Assembly (NCBI GenBank): GCA_016875915.1
Contig: VGOM01000018.1
Coordinates: forward strand, 1 to 41,777
DNA: 41,777 nucleotides
Reading direction: 5' to 3'
Origin: Chloroflexota bacterium
GTDB lineage: Bacteria > Chloroflexota > Dehalococcoidia > UBA2247 > RBG-13-53-26
Part shown: positions 33,225-41,667 of the stretch, one piece after another
Layout: the number at the start of each line of letters is the position of its first letter
Numbering within the stretch: the stretch's first letter is position 1
Position numbers and translations under genes: made by a program
Notes under the pieces: model-generated
Told to the model about the DNA's origin: nothing
What the model saw: the letters and a program-made list of their open reading frames with translations, nothing else
Databases searched by the model: none

Positions 33225-33623
33225 CTAGGACTGACCGAAGGCCTCCTCGCCATCCATCATCCACTTGTTGCCGACCTTGTTCAGGGTCATCGTGGTGGTC
33301 TGGGTCTGACCCTGCATGGTGGCGGTCACCGTGGCGGTGGCGGTGGAGCCGTTGACGGTGACGTTCTCAACCGAGTTGATGGTGATATCGCCGGTGAAGC
33401 CGTGGGCCATGGCCAGTCCGGCCTTGATGGTCTCGCGGTTTTCAGCGGTGATGCCATTGAGGTAGCCGAGGCACCCGTCGTAGTCGGCCTCGTTGTAGGC
33501 GACGAAGATGCCGGTGATGGCGTCCTCCACGGCGGCGGCGTCCGACTGCGCCTCGGCGGCACAGCCCAGGACGACCAGGCCGAAGGTGAGCAGAAGCAGG
33601 GAGACAAGCAGCAGCCTTTTCAC
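33225..33623 (-). CDS. Small secreted lipoprotein with NTF2/DUF4878-like domain
   Basis: The 132-residue protein has a lipoprotein signal (Met-Lys-Arg-Leu-Leu-Leu, lipobox LVVLGC with Cys21) and a small alpha/beta domain: AVEDAITGIFVAYNEADYDGCLGYL then GDITINSVENVTVNGSTATATVTATM and NKVGNKWMMDGE. The pattern of an initial helix, alternating beta strands and a final 'K-x-G-x-x-W' strand is that of NTF2-like lipoproteins. Such proteins have no fixed biochemical role. The GTG at 33623 has AAGGAG seven bases before it and is preferred to GTG 33641. It converges on the pilin gene. Confidence 0.75.
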   Translation of the reverse strand: MKRLLLVSLLLLTFGLVVLGCAAEAQSDAAAVEDAITGIFVAYNEADYDGCLGYLNGITAENRETIKAGLAMAHGFTGDITINSVENVTVNGSTATATVTATMQGQTQTTTMTLNKVGNKWMMDGEEAFGQS

Positions 33624-33769
33624 TATAGGACTCCTTTTCACAGGCTGCCGGCGGTTCAGCCGGCGCGATGGACAGAATAGAGGAAAGCCCCTACGGGCAT
33701 GTCTCAGGGTGGGTGGGGGATGTCACAGGATTGTCTCAGTTGGGGTGGAGGGCCACTCCCCTCCCCATG

Positions 33770-33795
33770 GATGCCGCATCAAGCGCGGCATGACA
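33770..33795. repeat. REP-like dispersed palindrome, copy 3
   Basis: GATGCCGCATCAAG followed by CGCGGCATGACA: palindrome GATGCCG...CGGCAT. Same family as 31627-31653. It lies in the 514-base gap between the lipoprotein and fadN, just upstream of the fadN promoter. Confidence 0.55.
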
Positions 33796-33810
33796 TGACA
33801 CAAATTGATT

Positions 33811-33838
33811 TTGATGGGCGGGAAAAGCGGCGTATAAT
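33811..33838 (+). promoter_or_regulatory. Promoter of the fadNAE operon
   Basis: TTGATG (33811-33816), a 16-base spacer and a perfect TATAAT (33833-33838). The start of transcription would be near 33845, giving an unusually long leader of about 290 bases before ATG 34138. Confidence 0.6.
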
Positions 33839-34016
33839 CTGATTAGCCCACTGGTTTGAAGCCGGTCTGTTTGAAGCAACCCCGGAGGCAATGTCCGCGG
33901 CGGATGTAGCGTCCGCCAGCAGAATGGAGACTGCACAGGGGGTGGGTCTTGATCCTGACACCGGGACACCGCGCGGTTCCCGGCCAACCCAGCACAATCC
34001 CAGCGACGGATGATCA

Positions 34017-34070
34017 CGCCCCGGCCCCTGCCGCGGGCTGCCGGTGGGCGGCAGGGGGACCGGTGGGGCG
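34017..34070 (+). promoter_or_regulatory. Large stem-loop in the fadN leader
   Basis: CCCCTGCCGC (34025-34034) pairs perfectly with GCGGCAGGGG (34048-34057) around a 13-base loop, and CGCCCC (34017-34022) pairs with GGGGCG (34065-34070) outside a small bulge. No T-run follows. A second hairpin, GGCGGA-TGTAGCG-TCCGCC, lies near 33904-33922. They may affect leader folding; a role is not shown. Confidence 0.4.
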
Positions 34071-34137
34071 GCCAATGGGGATGAGGAGCCGGAGAGGCCC
34101 TGAGACGGCAGGGCTGCGATAACTGGAGGAGAGAGAT

Positions 34138-36579
34138 ATGAAGAAGGAGCAACAGAAGATCAGGAAGGCGGCGGTGCTGGGGGCGGGAAACATGGGCAGC
34201 AAGATAGCTGCCCTTCTTGCCGGGGTGGACATCCCCACCTATCTGCTGGACATCGTGCCCAGAGAGCTGGACGAGAAGGACAAGAAGAAGGGCCTGACCA
34301 GGGAGTCGCCGGAGTTCCGGAGCAAGCTGGCCCGGCTGGGGATCGACTACACCCTGATGGCCAGTCCCCCGGCCTTCTTCACCAGCCAGGACATCAAGCT
34401 GATCAAGCCGGGGAACTTCGAGGACCACCTGGAGTGGCTGGCCGACGCGGACTGGATCATCGAGGTGGTCGCCGAGGACCTGAAGATCAAGACGGACCTG
34501 CTGGCGAAGGTGGAGGAGTACGCCAAGCCGGGGGCGATCATCACTACCAACACCTCGGGGCTGTCCGTCAACAAGATCGCTGAGAACCTGACCCGGAGGC
34601 ATCAGAAAAATTTCATGGGGACGCATTTTTTTAATCCGCCAAGGCACATGAAGCTGCTGGAGATCGTCCCGGGAGCGTCGACAGACCCGGATGCAATTAG
34701 CTTTATGTCATCTTTCTGTGAGAGGCGGCTGGGAAAGAGTGTTGTTTATGCAAAGGACACCCCGAACTTCATCGCCAACAGGATCGGCTGCTACGCCCTG
34801 CTGGCGGTGATGAGGACCATGGTGGAGGATGGCTACACCGTCGAGGAGGTGGACGCCATCACCGGCCCGCCCATGGGCCGGCCGAAGTCGGCCTCCTTCC
34901 GGACGGCGGACATGGTGGGACTGGACGTCTTCGCCAAGGTGGCCCAGAACGTCAGCGACAGCCTGGATGACCCGGCGGAGAAGGAGGCCTTCGCCGTCCC
35001 GGAGTTCCTGACCAAGATGATCCAGTTGGGCCTGATGGGTGACAAGTCCCAGAAAGGGTTCTACAAGAAGGTCACCGGGCCCCAGGGCTCGCAGATCCAG
35101 GCCATGGACTACACCAGCCTGGAGTACGTGCCCTCCCGGAAGGTCAGCCTGCCCGGCCTGGAGGCGGTGAAGGGGGTGGACGACCTGGCGGAGCGGCTGC
35201 AGACCCTGGCCTACTCCGACGACAGGGCGGGGCGCCTGGCCTGGAAGGCCCTGAAGAAGATGCTCCTCTACTGCGCCAGCAAGGTGCCGGAGATTTCGGA
35301 CGACATCCTGAGCATCGACCGGGCCATGAGGTGGGGCTTCAACTGGGAGATGGGCCCGTTCCAGACCTGGGACGCCATCGGGGTGCGCCGGTCCGTGGAG
35401 CGGATGGAGAAGGAGGGGGAGAAGATCCCGGCCAACGTCAAGGCCATGCTCAAGTCCGGCCAGGAGAGCTTCTACGAGAAGCGCCGGGGCCGGTGGCACT
35501 ACTACGATTTCGAGAGCTCCGGCTACGTCCGGGTGGAGGAGAGTCCGGAGCTGATCATCCTGCCCTCGCCCTCGGAGCGGAAGAAGGTGGTCAAGTCCAG
35601 TCCCGGGGGCAGGCTGATCGACATGGGGGACGGGGTGGCCTGCCTGGAGTTCCGCTCCCCGAACAACGTCATCGACGGCGACGTCATCCAGATGCTCCAC
35701 GACGCGGTGGCGGAGGTGGACCAGAACTTCGAGGGCATGGTCATCGGCAACCAGGGGGCCAACTTCTGTCCCGGGGCAGACGTGAAGCTGATCTACGGCC
35801 TGGCCATGCAGAAGGACTGGAAGACCCTGGAGCAGGCGGTGGACCAGCTGCAGCAGGCCACCTTGAAACTGAAGTACTCGGTCAAACCGGTGGTGGCCGC
35901 GCCCTTCCGGATGACCCTGGGCGGCGGGTGCGAGCTCTGCCTGGCCTCGAGCATGGTCAGGGCCTATGCCGAGGCCTACATGGGGCTGGTGGAGATGGGG
36001 GTGGGCATCATCCCCGCCGGGGGCGGGACCAAGGAGATGCTGCTCCGGGCCATCGAGTGGGTGCCGCCGAGCATCCCCAGCGCGGCGCCGGGCGGGGCCA
36101 AGCCGGACCTGATCCCCTTCGTGGCCCGGGTCTTTGAGACCATCGCCACGGCCAGGGTGTCCACCTCGGCCATGGACGCGCAGGGCATCGGCTTCATGAG
36201 GCCCAGCGACAGGGTGAGCATGAACCTGGACCACCTGCTCCACGACGCCAAGGAGTCGGTGCTGTCGCTGGTCAAGGAAGGCTACCGTCCGCCGCGGCCC
36301 AAGGACGACATCAGGGTGGTGGGCCGGACGGGCATGGGCATACTGGAGCTGATGGTCTTCATGCTGAAGGACGGCGGGTACATCAGCGCGGCTGACGCCC
36401 ACATCGCCAGCAGGCTGGCCTATGTGCTCACCGGCGGCGACCTGGACCAGAACACCCTGGTCACCGAGCAGTACATCCTGGACCTGGAGCGGGAGGTGGT
36501 GCTGTCCCTGGCCGGCGAGGAGAAGACCCAGGCCAGGCTGAGGAGCATGGCCGAGACGGGCCGGCCCTTGAGGAACTAG
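34138..36579 (+). CDS. fadN: 3-hydroxyacyl-CoA dehydrogenase / enoyl-CoA hydratase fusion (FadN type)
   Basis: Bifunctional beta-oxidation enzyme of 813 residues, with the dehydrogenase first and the hydratase last, as in Bacillus FadN and opposite to E. coli FadB. The NAD-binding part has AAVLGAGNMGSKIAALLAG, TNTSGLSVNKIAE and the catalytic-His segment GTHFFNPPRHMKLLEIV; PNFIANRIGCYA leads into the dehydrogenase C-terminal domains. The crotonase domain (from about residue 500) has GANFCPGADVKLI (oxyanion hole), LGGGCELCLASSMV and GLVEMGVGIIPAGGGTKEM with both expected Glu residues. ATG 34138 has GGAGGAGAG upstream. First gene of the fad operon. Around 34606-34756 the sequence becomes markedly AT-rich with different codon choice. 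Confidence 0.95.
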   Translation: MKKEQQKIRKAAVLGAGNMGSKIAALLAGVDIPTYLLDIVPRELDEKDKKKGLTRESPEFRSKLARLGIDYTLMASPPAFFTSQDIKLIKPGNFEDHLEWLADADWIIEVVAEDLKIKTDLLAKVEEYAKPGAIITTNTSGLSVNKIAENLTRRHQKNFMGTHFFNPPRHMKLLEIVPGASTDPDAISFMSSFCERRLGKSVVYAKDTPNFIANRIGCYALLAVMRTMVEDGYTVEEVDAITGPPMGRPKSASFRTADMVGLDVFAKVAQNVSDSLDDPAEKEAFAVPEFLTKMIQLGLMGDKSQKGFYKKVTGPQGSQIQAMDYTSLEYVPSRKVSLPGLEAVKGVDDLAERLQTLAYSDDRAGRLAWKALKKMLLYCASKVPEISDDILSIDRAMRWGFNWEMGPFQTWDAIGVRRSVERMEKEGEKIPANVKAMLKSGQESFYEKRRGRWHYYDFESSGYVRVEESPELIILPSPSERKKVVKSSPGGRLIDMGDGVACLEFRSPNNVIDGDVIQMLHDAVAEVDQNFEGMVIGNQGANFCPGADVKLIYGLAMQKDWKTLEQAVDQLQQATLKLKYSVKPVVAAPFRMTLGGGCELCLASSMVRAYAEAYMGLVEMGVGIIPAGGGTKEMLLRAIEWVPPSIPSAAPGGAKPDLIPFVARVFETIATARVSTSAMDAQGIGFMRPSDRVSMNLDHLLHDAKESVLSLVKEGYRPPRPKDDIRVVGRTGMGILELMVFMLKDGGYISAADAHIASRLAYVLTGGDLDQNTLVTEQYILDLEREVVLSLAGEEKTQARLRSMAETGRPLRN

Positions 36580-36600
36580 AGGCGGACAGGAGAAGCAGCG

Positions 36601-37773
36601 ATGAAGGAAGCAGTGATCGTTTCAGCAGTGAGGACCGCCCTGGGCAAATACGGGGGCACCCTGAGAAACATCAGGCCGGAGCACACGGCCACGGAGGCGG
36701 TGAAGGAGGCCATCCGGAGGGCCCCGGGGCTGAAGCCGGAGGAGATCGACGACCTGGTCATGGGCTGCGCCTTCCCCGAGGCGGAGCAGGGGATGAACGT
36801 GGCCCGGAATGTGTCCCTCAAGGCGGGGCTGTCCAGCCGAGTGCCGGGGATCACGGTGAACCGGTACTGCGCCTCGGGCCTGGAGGCCATCGCCCTGGCC
36901 TGCCAGAAGGTGATGTGCGGCTTCGGCGAGGTGATGGTGGCCGCCGGCGTGGACCACATGACCCTGATCCCCATGGGGGGTAACAAGCCCCTGCCCGACC
37001 CGGACCTGATCGAGAGCTGGCCCCAGGTTTACATAACCATGGGGCTGACGGCAGAGAACGTGGCCCAGCGCTTCAACATCAGCCGGCAGGACCAGGACGC
37101 CTTCGCCATGGAGAGCCAGCGCAAGGCGGTCAAGGCCCAGGACGCCGGGGTGTTCAAGGACCAGATCGTGCCCCTGAAGGTGGTGGACCGGGTCTTCGAG
37201 GGGGGCAAGGCCGTGCGGAAGGAGAAGACCTTCGACACCGACGAGTGCCCCCGGCGGGACACCTCGCTGGAGGCGCTGGCCAAACTGAGGGGCATCTTCC
37301 GGCCCAACGGCACGGTGACCGCGGGCAACTCCTGTCCCATGAACGACGCCGCGGCGGCGGTGGTGATCATGACCAAGGAGAAGGCGGCGGCCCTGGGCCT
37401 GAAGCCCATGGCCACCTTCCGGTCCATCGGCGTGGGCGGGGTGGACCCGGACATCATGGGCATCGGGCCGGTGGTGGCCGTGCCCAAGGCCCTGAAGTAC
37501 GCCGGCCTGACCCTGGACCAGATCGACCTGATCGAGCTGAACGAGGCCTTCGCCTCGCAGTCGCTGTATATCGTCCGTACCCTGGGCATAGACATGAACA
37601 AGCTGAACGTCAACGGCGGCTCCATCGCCCTGGGCCACCCCCTGGGGTGCACCGGGGTGTATCTGACCACCAAGCTGCTCTACGAGATGCAGCAGCGGAA
37701 ATCCAGGTACGGCCTGGTGACCATGTGCATCGGCGGCGGCATGGGGGCGGCGGGCATCTTCGAGAGGGAATAG
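36601..37773 (+). CDS. fadA: Acetyl-CoA C-acyltransferase (thiolase)
   Basis: Last step of beta-oxidation: thiolytic release of acetyl-CoA from 3-ketoacyl-CoA. The 390-residue protein has VIVSAVRTALGKYGG at the N-terminus, the nucleophilic Cys in NRYCASGLEAIALACQKV (about residue 91), IELNEAFASQSL, NVNGGSIALGHPLGCTG (catalytic His) and the second Cys in TMCIGGGMGAAGIFE. The gene starts 21 bases after fadN with a GGAGAAG ribosome site. A mainly degradative role fits the operon, although biosynthetic acetoacetyl-CoA thiolases look alike. Confidence 0.95.
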   Translation: MKEAVIVSAVRTALGKYGGTLRNIRPEHTATEAVKEAIRRAPGLKPEEIDDLVMGCAFPEAEQGMNVARNVSLKAGLSSRVPGITVNRYCASGLEAIALACQKVMCGFGEVMVAAGVDHMTLIPMGGNKPLPDPDLIESWPQVYITMGLTAENVAQRFNISRQDQDAFAMESQRKAVKAQDAGVFKDQIVPLKVVDRVFEGGKAVRKEKTFDTDECPRRDTSLEALAKLRGIFRPNGTVTAGNSCPMNDAAAAVVIMTKEKAAALGLKPMATFRSIGVGGVDPDIMGIGPVVAVPKALKYAGLTLDQIDLIELNEAFASQSLYIVRTLGIDMNKLNVNGGSIALGHPLGCTGVYLTTKLLYEMQQRKSRYGLVTMCIGGGMGAAGIFERE

Positions 37774-37790
37774 AGCGGAAGGAGGAAGCC

Positions 37791-39578
37791 ATGTCGGAGA
37801 AGAAAGCGTTCAAGAGGGGCGGCTCGTTTCTGCTGGAGGAAGTGAAGCCCGGGGATCTGTTCACCCCGGAGGACTTCCGGGAAGAGCACAAGATGATCGC
37901 GGTGACCACCGACGACTTCGTGAAGAGGGACGTGGCCCCCCACAGGGAGGCCCTGGAGCACAAGAACTTCCCCCTGATACGCAAGCTGATGCACAAGGCG
38001 GGCGAGCTGGGCCTGCTGGGGGCGGAGGTCCCCGAGGATTACGGCGGCGGTGGCCTGGACACGGTGGCCTCGCTCTTGATCGCCGAGCACATGGTGGCCG
38101 CCGGCTCCTTCAGCGTCACCCTCAACGCCCATACCGGGATCGGGACCATGCCCCTGGTCTTCTTCGGCACCGAGGCCCAGAAGAAGAAGTACCTCCCCGG
38201 CCTGTGCAGCGGCGAGACGCCCGGGTGCTACGCCCTGACCGAGCCGGGCGCGGGCACGGACGCCCTGTCCAGTCAGAGCACGGCGGTGCTCACCCCCGAC
38301 GGCAAATACTACAAGCTGAACGGCACCAAGCAGTTCATCACCAACGGCGGCTTCGCCGACCTGATCACCACCTACGCCAAGGTGGACGGCCAGAAGTTCA
38401 CCTCCTTCGTCCTGGAGCGGAACCTGGAAGGGGTGTCCACGGGGCCGGAGGAGAAGAAGATGGGCATCCGGGGCACCTCCACGGTGAGCATCATCCTGGA
38501 GGACGTCAAGGTCCCGGTGGAGAACGTGGTCTTCGAGATAGGCAAGGGCCACGTGGTGGCCTTCAACATCCTGGACCTGGGCCGGCTCAAGCTGGGCTCG
38601 GCCTCCGCCGGGGTGGGCAAGATGGCCATCGAGGCCTGCGTCAAGTACGGCAAGGAGAGGGTCCAGTTCGGCAAGCCCATCTGCCAGTTCGGCCTGATCA
38701 AGCAGAAGATCGCCGACATGGCCATCAGGACCTACCTGGTGGAGAGCATGGCCTACATCACCGGCGGCATGATCGACGTCATCCTGGAGACGCTGGACCA
38801 CAAGGCGGCGGACTTCGGCCGGCAGAGCGGCAAGGCCATCGAGGAATACGCTATCGAGTGCTCCATCAACAAGGTCTACGGCTCGGAGATGCTGGGCCTG
38901 ATCGTGGACGAAGCGGTGCAGCTCTTCGGGGGCTACGGATACGTCGAGGAGTACCCCGTGGAGCAGATGTACCGCGACTCCCGGATACTGCGCATCTTCG
39001 AGGGCACCAACGAGATCAACCGGCTGATCATCATGCAGTTCCTCACCCGGAAGGCCATGAAGAACGAGATACCCCTCCTGGAGGCCATGGGCAAGGTCAA
39101 GGCGGAGCTGCCCAGCATCAAGCCCCTGGTCCCGGCGGTCAACGGCCGGCCTCTGCAGTACCAGAACCAGCTGGTGGAGAGGGCCAAGAAGCTGTTCATC
39201 TTCGTCACCGAGGCGGCTGTGACCAAGTACGGTCAGGGCATCGCCGATGAGCAGGAGGTGCTGGGCCGGCTGAGCGACATCGCCATCGAGGTCTTCGCCA
39301 TGGAGTGCGGCCTGGCCCGGGCCCAGAAGTGCATGGACACCCAGGGCGTGGAAGCGGCGCAGATGAAGATCAGCATGATGAAGGTCTACGTCAACGACGC
39401 CGTGGGCCGGATCAGCGAGTACGCCCGCGAGGTGCTGGTGGCCACGGCGGCCCCCGACGCGCTGCTGGGCCAGCTGGCCACGGTGAACAACCTGATGCAC
39501 CAGGAGCGGGTGAACACGGTGGCCCTGCGCCGGGCCATCGCCGACAGGACCATAGCGGCGGAGAAGTACATCTGCTAG
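37791..39578 (+). CDS. fadE: Acyl-CoA dehydrogenase (FadE/VLCAD-like, with extra C-terminal domain)
   Basis: FAD enzyme that makes the first double bond in beta-oxidation. The 595-residue protein has the ACAD core: LGAEVPEDYGGGGLDTV, CYALTEPGAGTDALSSQSTAV, LNGTKQFITNGGFADLI, MGIRGTSTVSIILEDVKVP, FGKPICQFGLIKQKIADMA and the C-terminal core motif with the catalytic Glu region IFEGTNEINRLIIMQ. About 170 further residues follow, the extra helical domain of VLCAD/ACAD9-like enzymes and of Bacillus FadE. The frame is open far upstream within fadA, but ATG 37791 has AAGGAGG eight bases before it and begins the homology. Third gene of the operon. Electron transfer flavoprotein genes are not in the window. 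Confidence 0.95.
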   Translation: MSEKKAFKRGGSFLLEEVKPGDLFTPEDFREEHKMIAVTTDDFVKRDVAPHREALEHKNFPLIRKLMHKAGELGLLGAEVPEDYGGGGLDTVASLLIAEHMVAAGSFSVTLNAHTGIGTMPLVFFGTEAQKKKYLPGLCSGETPGCYALTEPGAGTDALSSQSTAVLTPDGKYYKLNGTKQFITNGGFADLITTYAKVDGQKFTSFVLERNLEGVSTGPEEKKMGIRGTSTVSIILEDVKVPVENVVFEIGKGHVVAFNILDLGRLKLGSASAGVGKMAIEACVKYGKERVQFGKPICQFGLIKQKIADMAIRTYLVESMAYITGGMIDVILETLDHKAADFGRQSGKAIEEYAIECSINKVYGSEMLGLIVDEAVQLFGGYGYVEEYPVEQMYRDSRILRIFEGTNEINRLIIMQFLTRKAMKNEIPLLEAMGKVKAELPSIKPLVPAVNGRPLQYQNQLVERAKKLFIFVTEAAVTKYGQGIADEQEVLGRLSDIAIEVFAMECGLARAQKCMDTQGVEAAQMKISMMKVYVNDAVGRISEYAREVLVATAAPDALLGQLATVNNLMHQERVNTVALRRAIADRTIAAEKYIC

Positions 39579-39598
39579 GCGGACTGTTCATCCAGGCC

Positions 39599-39619
39599 GG
39601 CTGAAGGGCCACTTCAGCC
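39599..39619. terminator. Bidirectional hairpin between fadE and the convergent hydrolase gene
   Basis: GGCTGAAG (39599-39606), loop GGCCA, CTTCAGCC (39612-39619). An 8-base perfect stem that spans the stop codon of the minus-strand gene (39614-39616). No T-run, so terminator function is uncertain. Confidence 0.4.
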
Positions 39620-40486
39620 AAAGAGGGCGACAGGTTCCTCGGGCGTCAGCTCGAGGAACCTTGTTTTGGGGAACTCAGCGGCCAGCCACTCCCGGTAGCT
39701 GCGGATATCCACGGTGTAGGAGATGGGGGGCATGAAGTTGTCGTGGTGTATGGGGACGACCATCCCCGGCTGCAGGGCCGAGGTCACCGCGCTGGCCAGG
39801 GGTAGGACATCCCGCCTCCCGGCCAGAGGGAGAAACAGGCAGTCGCAGCCCCTGTACCGCGACAGGCCCTGAGGGCCCTCCCGGGGCAGCGTGCCCAGGA
39901 AGACCACCTGCCGGGACTGCCCGCCCGCCTCCATCTGCAGCGCCCAGGCCAGCACCCCGCGGTGGGGGAAGGCGAACTGCACCTTCGCGTAGTAGCCGAT
40001 CCTCCGGATCACCCGGGGGTTGAGCAGCACCCGCAGGACGGACCAGGCATCGTACTTCACGTGGCTGGACCTTGTGGCCTCAGCCCGGATACGCACCCGG
40101 CCGTCCGCAGCGGACAGTTCGCAGCCATCCCCGCCGCCTAGGGTATGCATCCGCGACCAGTCCCCCTCCGACAGTGCGCAGGAGTAGGCCCGGAAGATCT
40201 CGCCCTGGCACAACCTGCGGCAGGTCTGCACCACCGGTGCGGGGACATAGGCATGGGCAGAGGGATGACGTTTCAACAAGTGGGGCAGATTCAGAATATG
40301 GTCGTAGTGGCCGTGGCTGACCAAGATGGCGTTCAGAGGGTGCATGTCCATCGTCCGGGCATCAGCGCTGATCCGGGGCCTAGCCTCCGGCGGCCTGTCC
40401 AGGTAGGGATCGAAGAAGACCCCCAGAGCCCCCTCCAGGGCCAGGTGCAACGCGGCGGTGCCGTAACAGGTGGCGGTGATGTTCAT
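39614..40486 (-). CDS. Metallo-beta-lactamase-fold hydrolase (UlaG/YtnP-like)
   Basis: The 290-residue protein has the metal-binding SHGHYDHILNLPHLL (HxHxDH motif, about residues 56-61) after VFFDPYLDRPP, a later His in RSSHVKYDAW and the C-terminal metal-ligand region VVPIHHDNFMPP. This is the arrangement of L-ascorbate-6-phosphate lactonase-like (UlaG) members of the fold. Substrate is unknown. The start at ATG 40486 (Met-Asn-Ile-Thr-Ala-Thr) has AGAGGT four bases upstream and matches the family; the frame runs open to 40648 without a good start. It converges on fadE. Confidence 0.88.
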   Translation of the reverse strand: MNITATCYGTAALHLALEGALGVFFDPYLDRPPEARPRISADARTMDMHPLNAILVSHGHYDHILNLPHLLKRHPSAHAYVPAPVVQTCRRLCQGEIFRAYSCALSEGDWSRMHTLGGGDGCELSAADGRVRIRAEATRSSHVKYDAWSVLRVLLNPRVIRRIGYYAKVQFAFPHRGVLAWALQMEAGGQSRQVVFLGTLPREGPQGLSRYRGCDCLFLPLAGRRDVLPLASAVTSALQPGMVVPIHHDNFMPPISYTVDIRSYREWLAAEFPKTRFLELTPEEPVALFG

Positions 40487-40507
40487 GGATACCTCTGATC
40501 GTGAAGA

Positions 40508-40537
40508 AGCATAGCACGGACTATCAGCTGTGCTCAA
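40508..40537 (-). promoter_or_regulatory. Promoter of the metallo-beta-lactamase-fold gene
   Basis: Minus strand: TTGAGC (40537-40532), an 18-base spacer and TATGCT (40513-40508), ending 22 bases before ATG 40486. Confidence 0.5.
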
Positions 40538-40738
40538 CGAGCCGTAGCCCACGCGCTTCATCCTGCCGGCGGAGACCGGCCTGAAATGCAGCATCCGCCG
40601 AGAAAGGAACAGGTCGGCTGAATCGGACCGCATCATGGAGATGCCCAAGTGATCAATTCGGAGGCGAGGGCTGACATGCCGCCAGAGGCCTGAGGCTGAC
40701 CTCTGCCCGACAATGGAACATCAACAACGCAGTCGTCC

Positions 40739-40767
40739 TAGACTGGACCCTTGCGACTACCTATACT
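40739..40767 (+). promoter_or_regulatory. Promoter of the 201-aa unknown gene
   Basis: TAGACT (40739-40744), a 17-base spacer and TATACT (40762-40767), 41 bases before ATG 40808. The remaining gap (40538-40738) shows nothing I can name. Confidence 0.5.
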
Positions 40768-40807
40768 ATCGGTCGCAATGCCGACGTCTCGAAACGGGAG
40801 GAGCTTC

Positions 40808-41413
40808 ATGAGTGGACAGCAGAAGTTGTACGACCCGGCCGCATACCGGCTGCACAACATCGTCGAGATGGCTCTGCAATTCTCAGCCATGCTCCGTCTT
40901 TTCGAGAAAGGCTCAAAGCTGAGCTTTCGCGAGGCTGTGATAGACCAGGTGGCAGCGATCTCCAGATTGGAGTCCGAGAGTGATTTTGCCCAACTGCATC
41001 ACGCCTTCTGCAACTGGGGAGTCGACAATATACTCCTGGCGGAAAGAAATCGTAAGGGGCAGGTCACCAAACGTGGCATGAAGGCAAGCTACGGCCAGAT
41101 AGCGAAGGTCCTAGATGTAGCCCTCAACGTCATGGTCAACGATTGTCATCTTCCCAACTGTGAGAAAGCACAACAGATCTCTGGATGGCTCAATGCGGCC
41201 GTTGACACCAAGATGATGGCTATGCTTAGGAAATGCTACCCCCAAGATCTGAAACCTTGGCCTAGGACTATTGAAGATGTGGATCGTGACGCATACGTGG
41301 CAATCCAAAGAACTGTTCGACGGTTCATAGAAGACAAGCACCGAGGCGCAATCACCCCAGTCCAATTTGATGACATCTACTGGTGGGTTCTGAACAAAGG
41401 GGGAGCGCTGTGA
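40808..41413 (+). CDS. Unrecognised 201-aa protein, coupled to a uracil-DNA-glycosylase-like gene
   Basis: I do not recognise this family. The 201-residue protein is soluble, alpha-helical in pattern and has no signal or membrane segment. Visible stretches include KLYDPAAYRLHNIVEMALQFSAMLRLFEKG, VAAISRLESESDFAQLHHAFCNWG, KRGMKASYGQIAKVLDVALNVMVNDC and a Trp-rich end, FDDIYWWVLNKGG. The Lys/Arg-rich, 'YGQIAKVLDV' part could be a small DNA-related helical module, but this is a guess. ATG 40808 follows GGGAGGAG by five bases; an in-frame start at 40751 is weaker. Base composition and codon choice are more AT-rich than the fad genes to its left, which suggests acquisition. Its stop overlaps the next start (GTGA), so the two proteins were made together. 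Confidence 0.75.
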   Translation: MSGQQKLYDPAAYRLHNIVEMALQFSAMLRLFEKGSKLSFREAVIDQVAAISRLESESDFAQLHHAFCNWGVDNILLAERNRKGQVTKRGMKASYGQIAKVLDVALNVMVNDCHLPNCEKAQQISGWLNAAVDTKMMAMLRKCYPQDLKPWPRTIEDVDRDAYVAIQRTVRRFIEDKHRGAITPVQFDDIYWWVLNKGGAL

Positions 41414-41667
41414 AGGGTGTTGAACCCGCCGGACGATGCACGGTATGCGCAGACCTGCGGATCAACGCAGGGCTCTACGATGGCAACATCCATCCGGGAG
41501 CAAGACCGTTCAAGGGAAAGGATCCATGGGTATTGCTGATCGGCCAAGATCCAACGGTCAGGTGGCGACAGATCGACTGTGTTCTAGACTTGGAGAACAA
41601 AGAAGGTCCTCTCTACAAGTACATCGTTGGTGAGATCTTGGAGCCTGTGGTGACCTGCCCCCGGTAG
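41410..41667 (+). pseudogene. Uracil-DNA-glycosylase-like gene truncated by an IS3-family insertion
   Basis: Starts at GTG 41410, overlapping the previous stop. The native part reads GRCTVCADLRINAGLYDGNIHPG and PWVLLIGQDPTVRW; the GQDP following a hydrophobic strand resembles motif A of the uracil-DNA glycosylase superfamily (family 1 has GQDPY). The CxxC near the N-terminus recalls the cluster-binding cysteines of the Fe-S branch. After about 80 residues the sequence runs into the end of an insertion element at 41651 and stops five codons later (Thr-Cys-Pro-Arg). The C-terminal two thirds expected for this fold are missing here and may lie beyond the element. Function assignment is tentative. 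Confidence 0.5.

Noticed and set aside
34708-36402. Long open frame (564 codons) antisense to fadN
   Set aside because: A GC-rich shadow: the composition is Gly/His/Leu/Arg-biased low complexity with no family motif, and the sense frame is a clear FadN.
37680-39500. Long open frame (606 codons) antisense to the acyl-CoA dehydrogenase
   Set aside because: Same reason: His/Gly/Leu/Asp-rich shadow of third-position GC; sense strand is an unmistakable enzyme.
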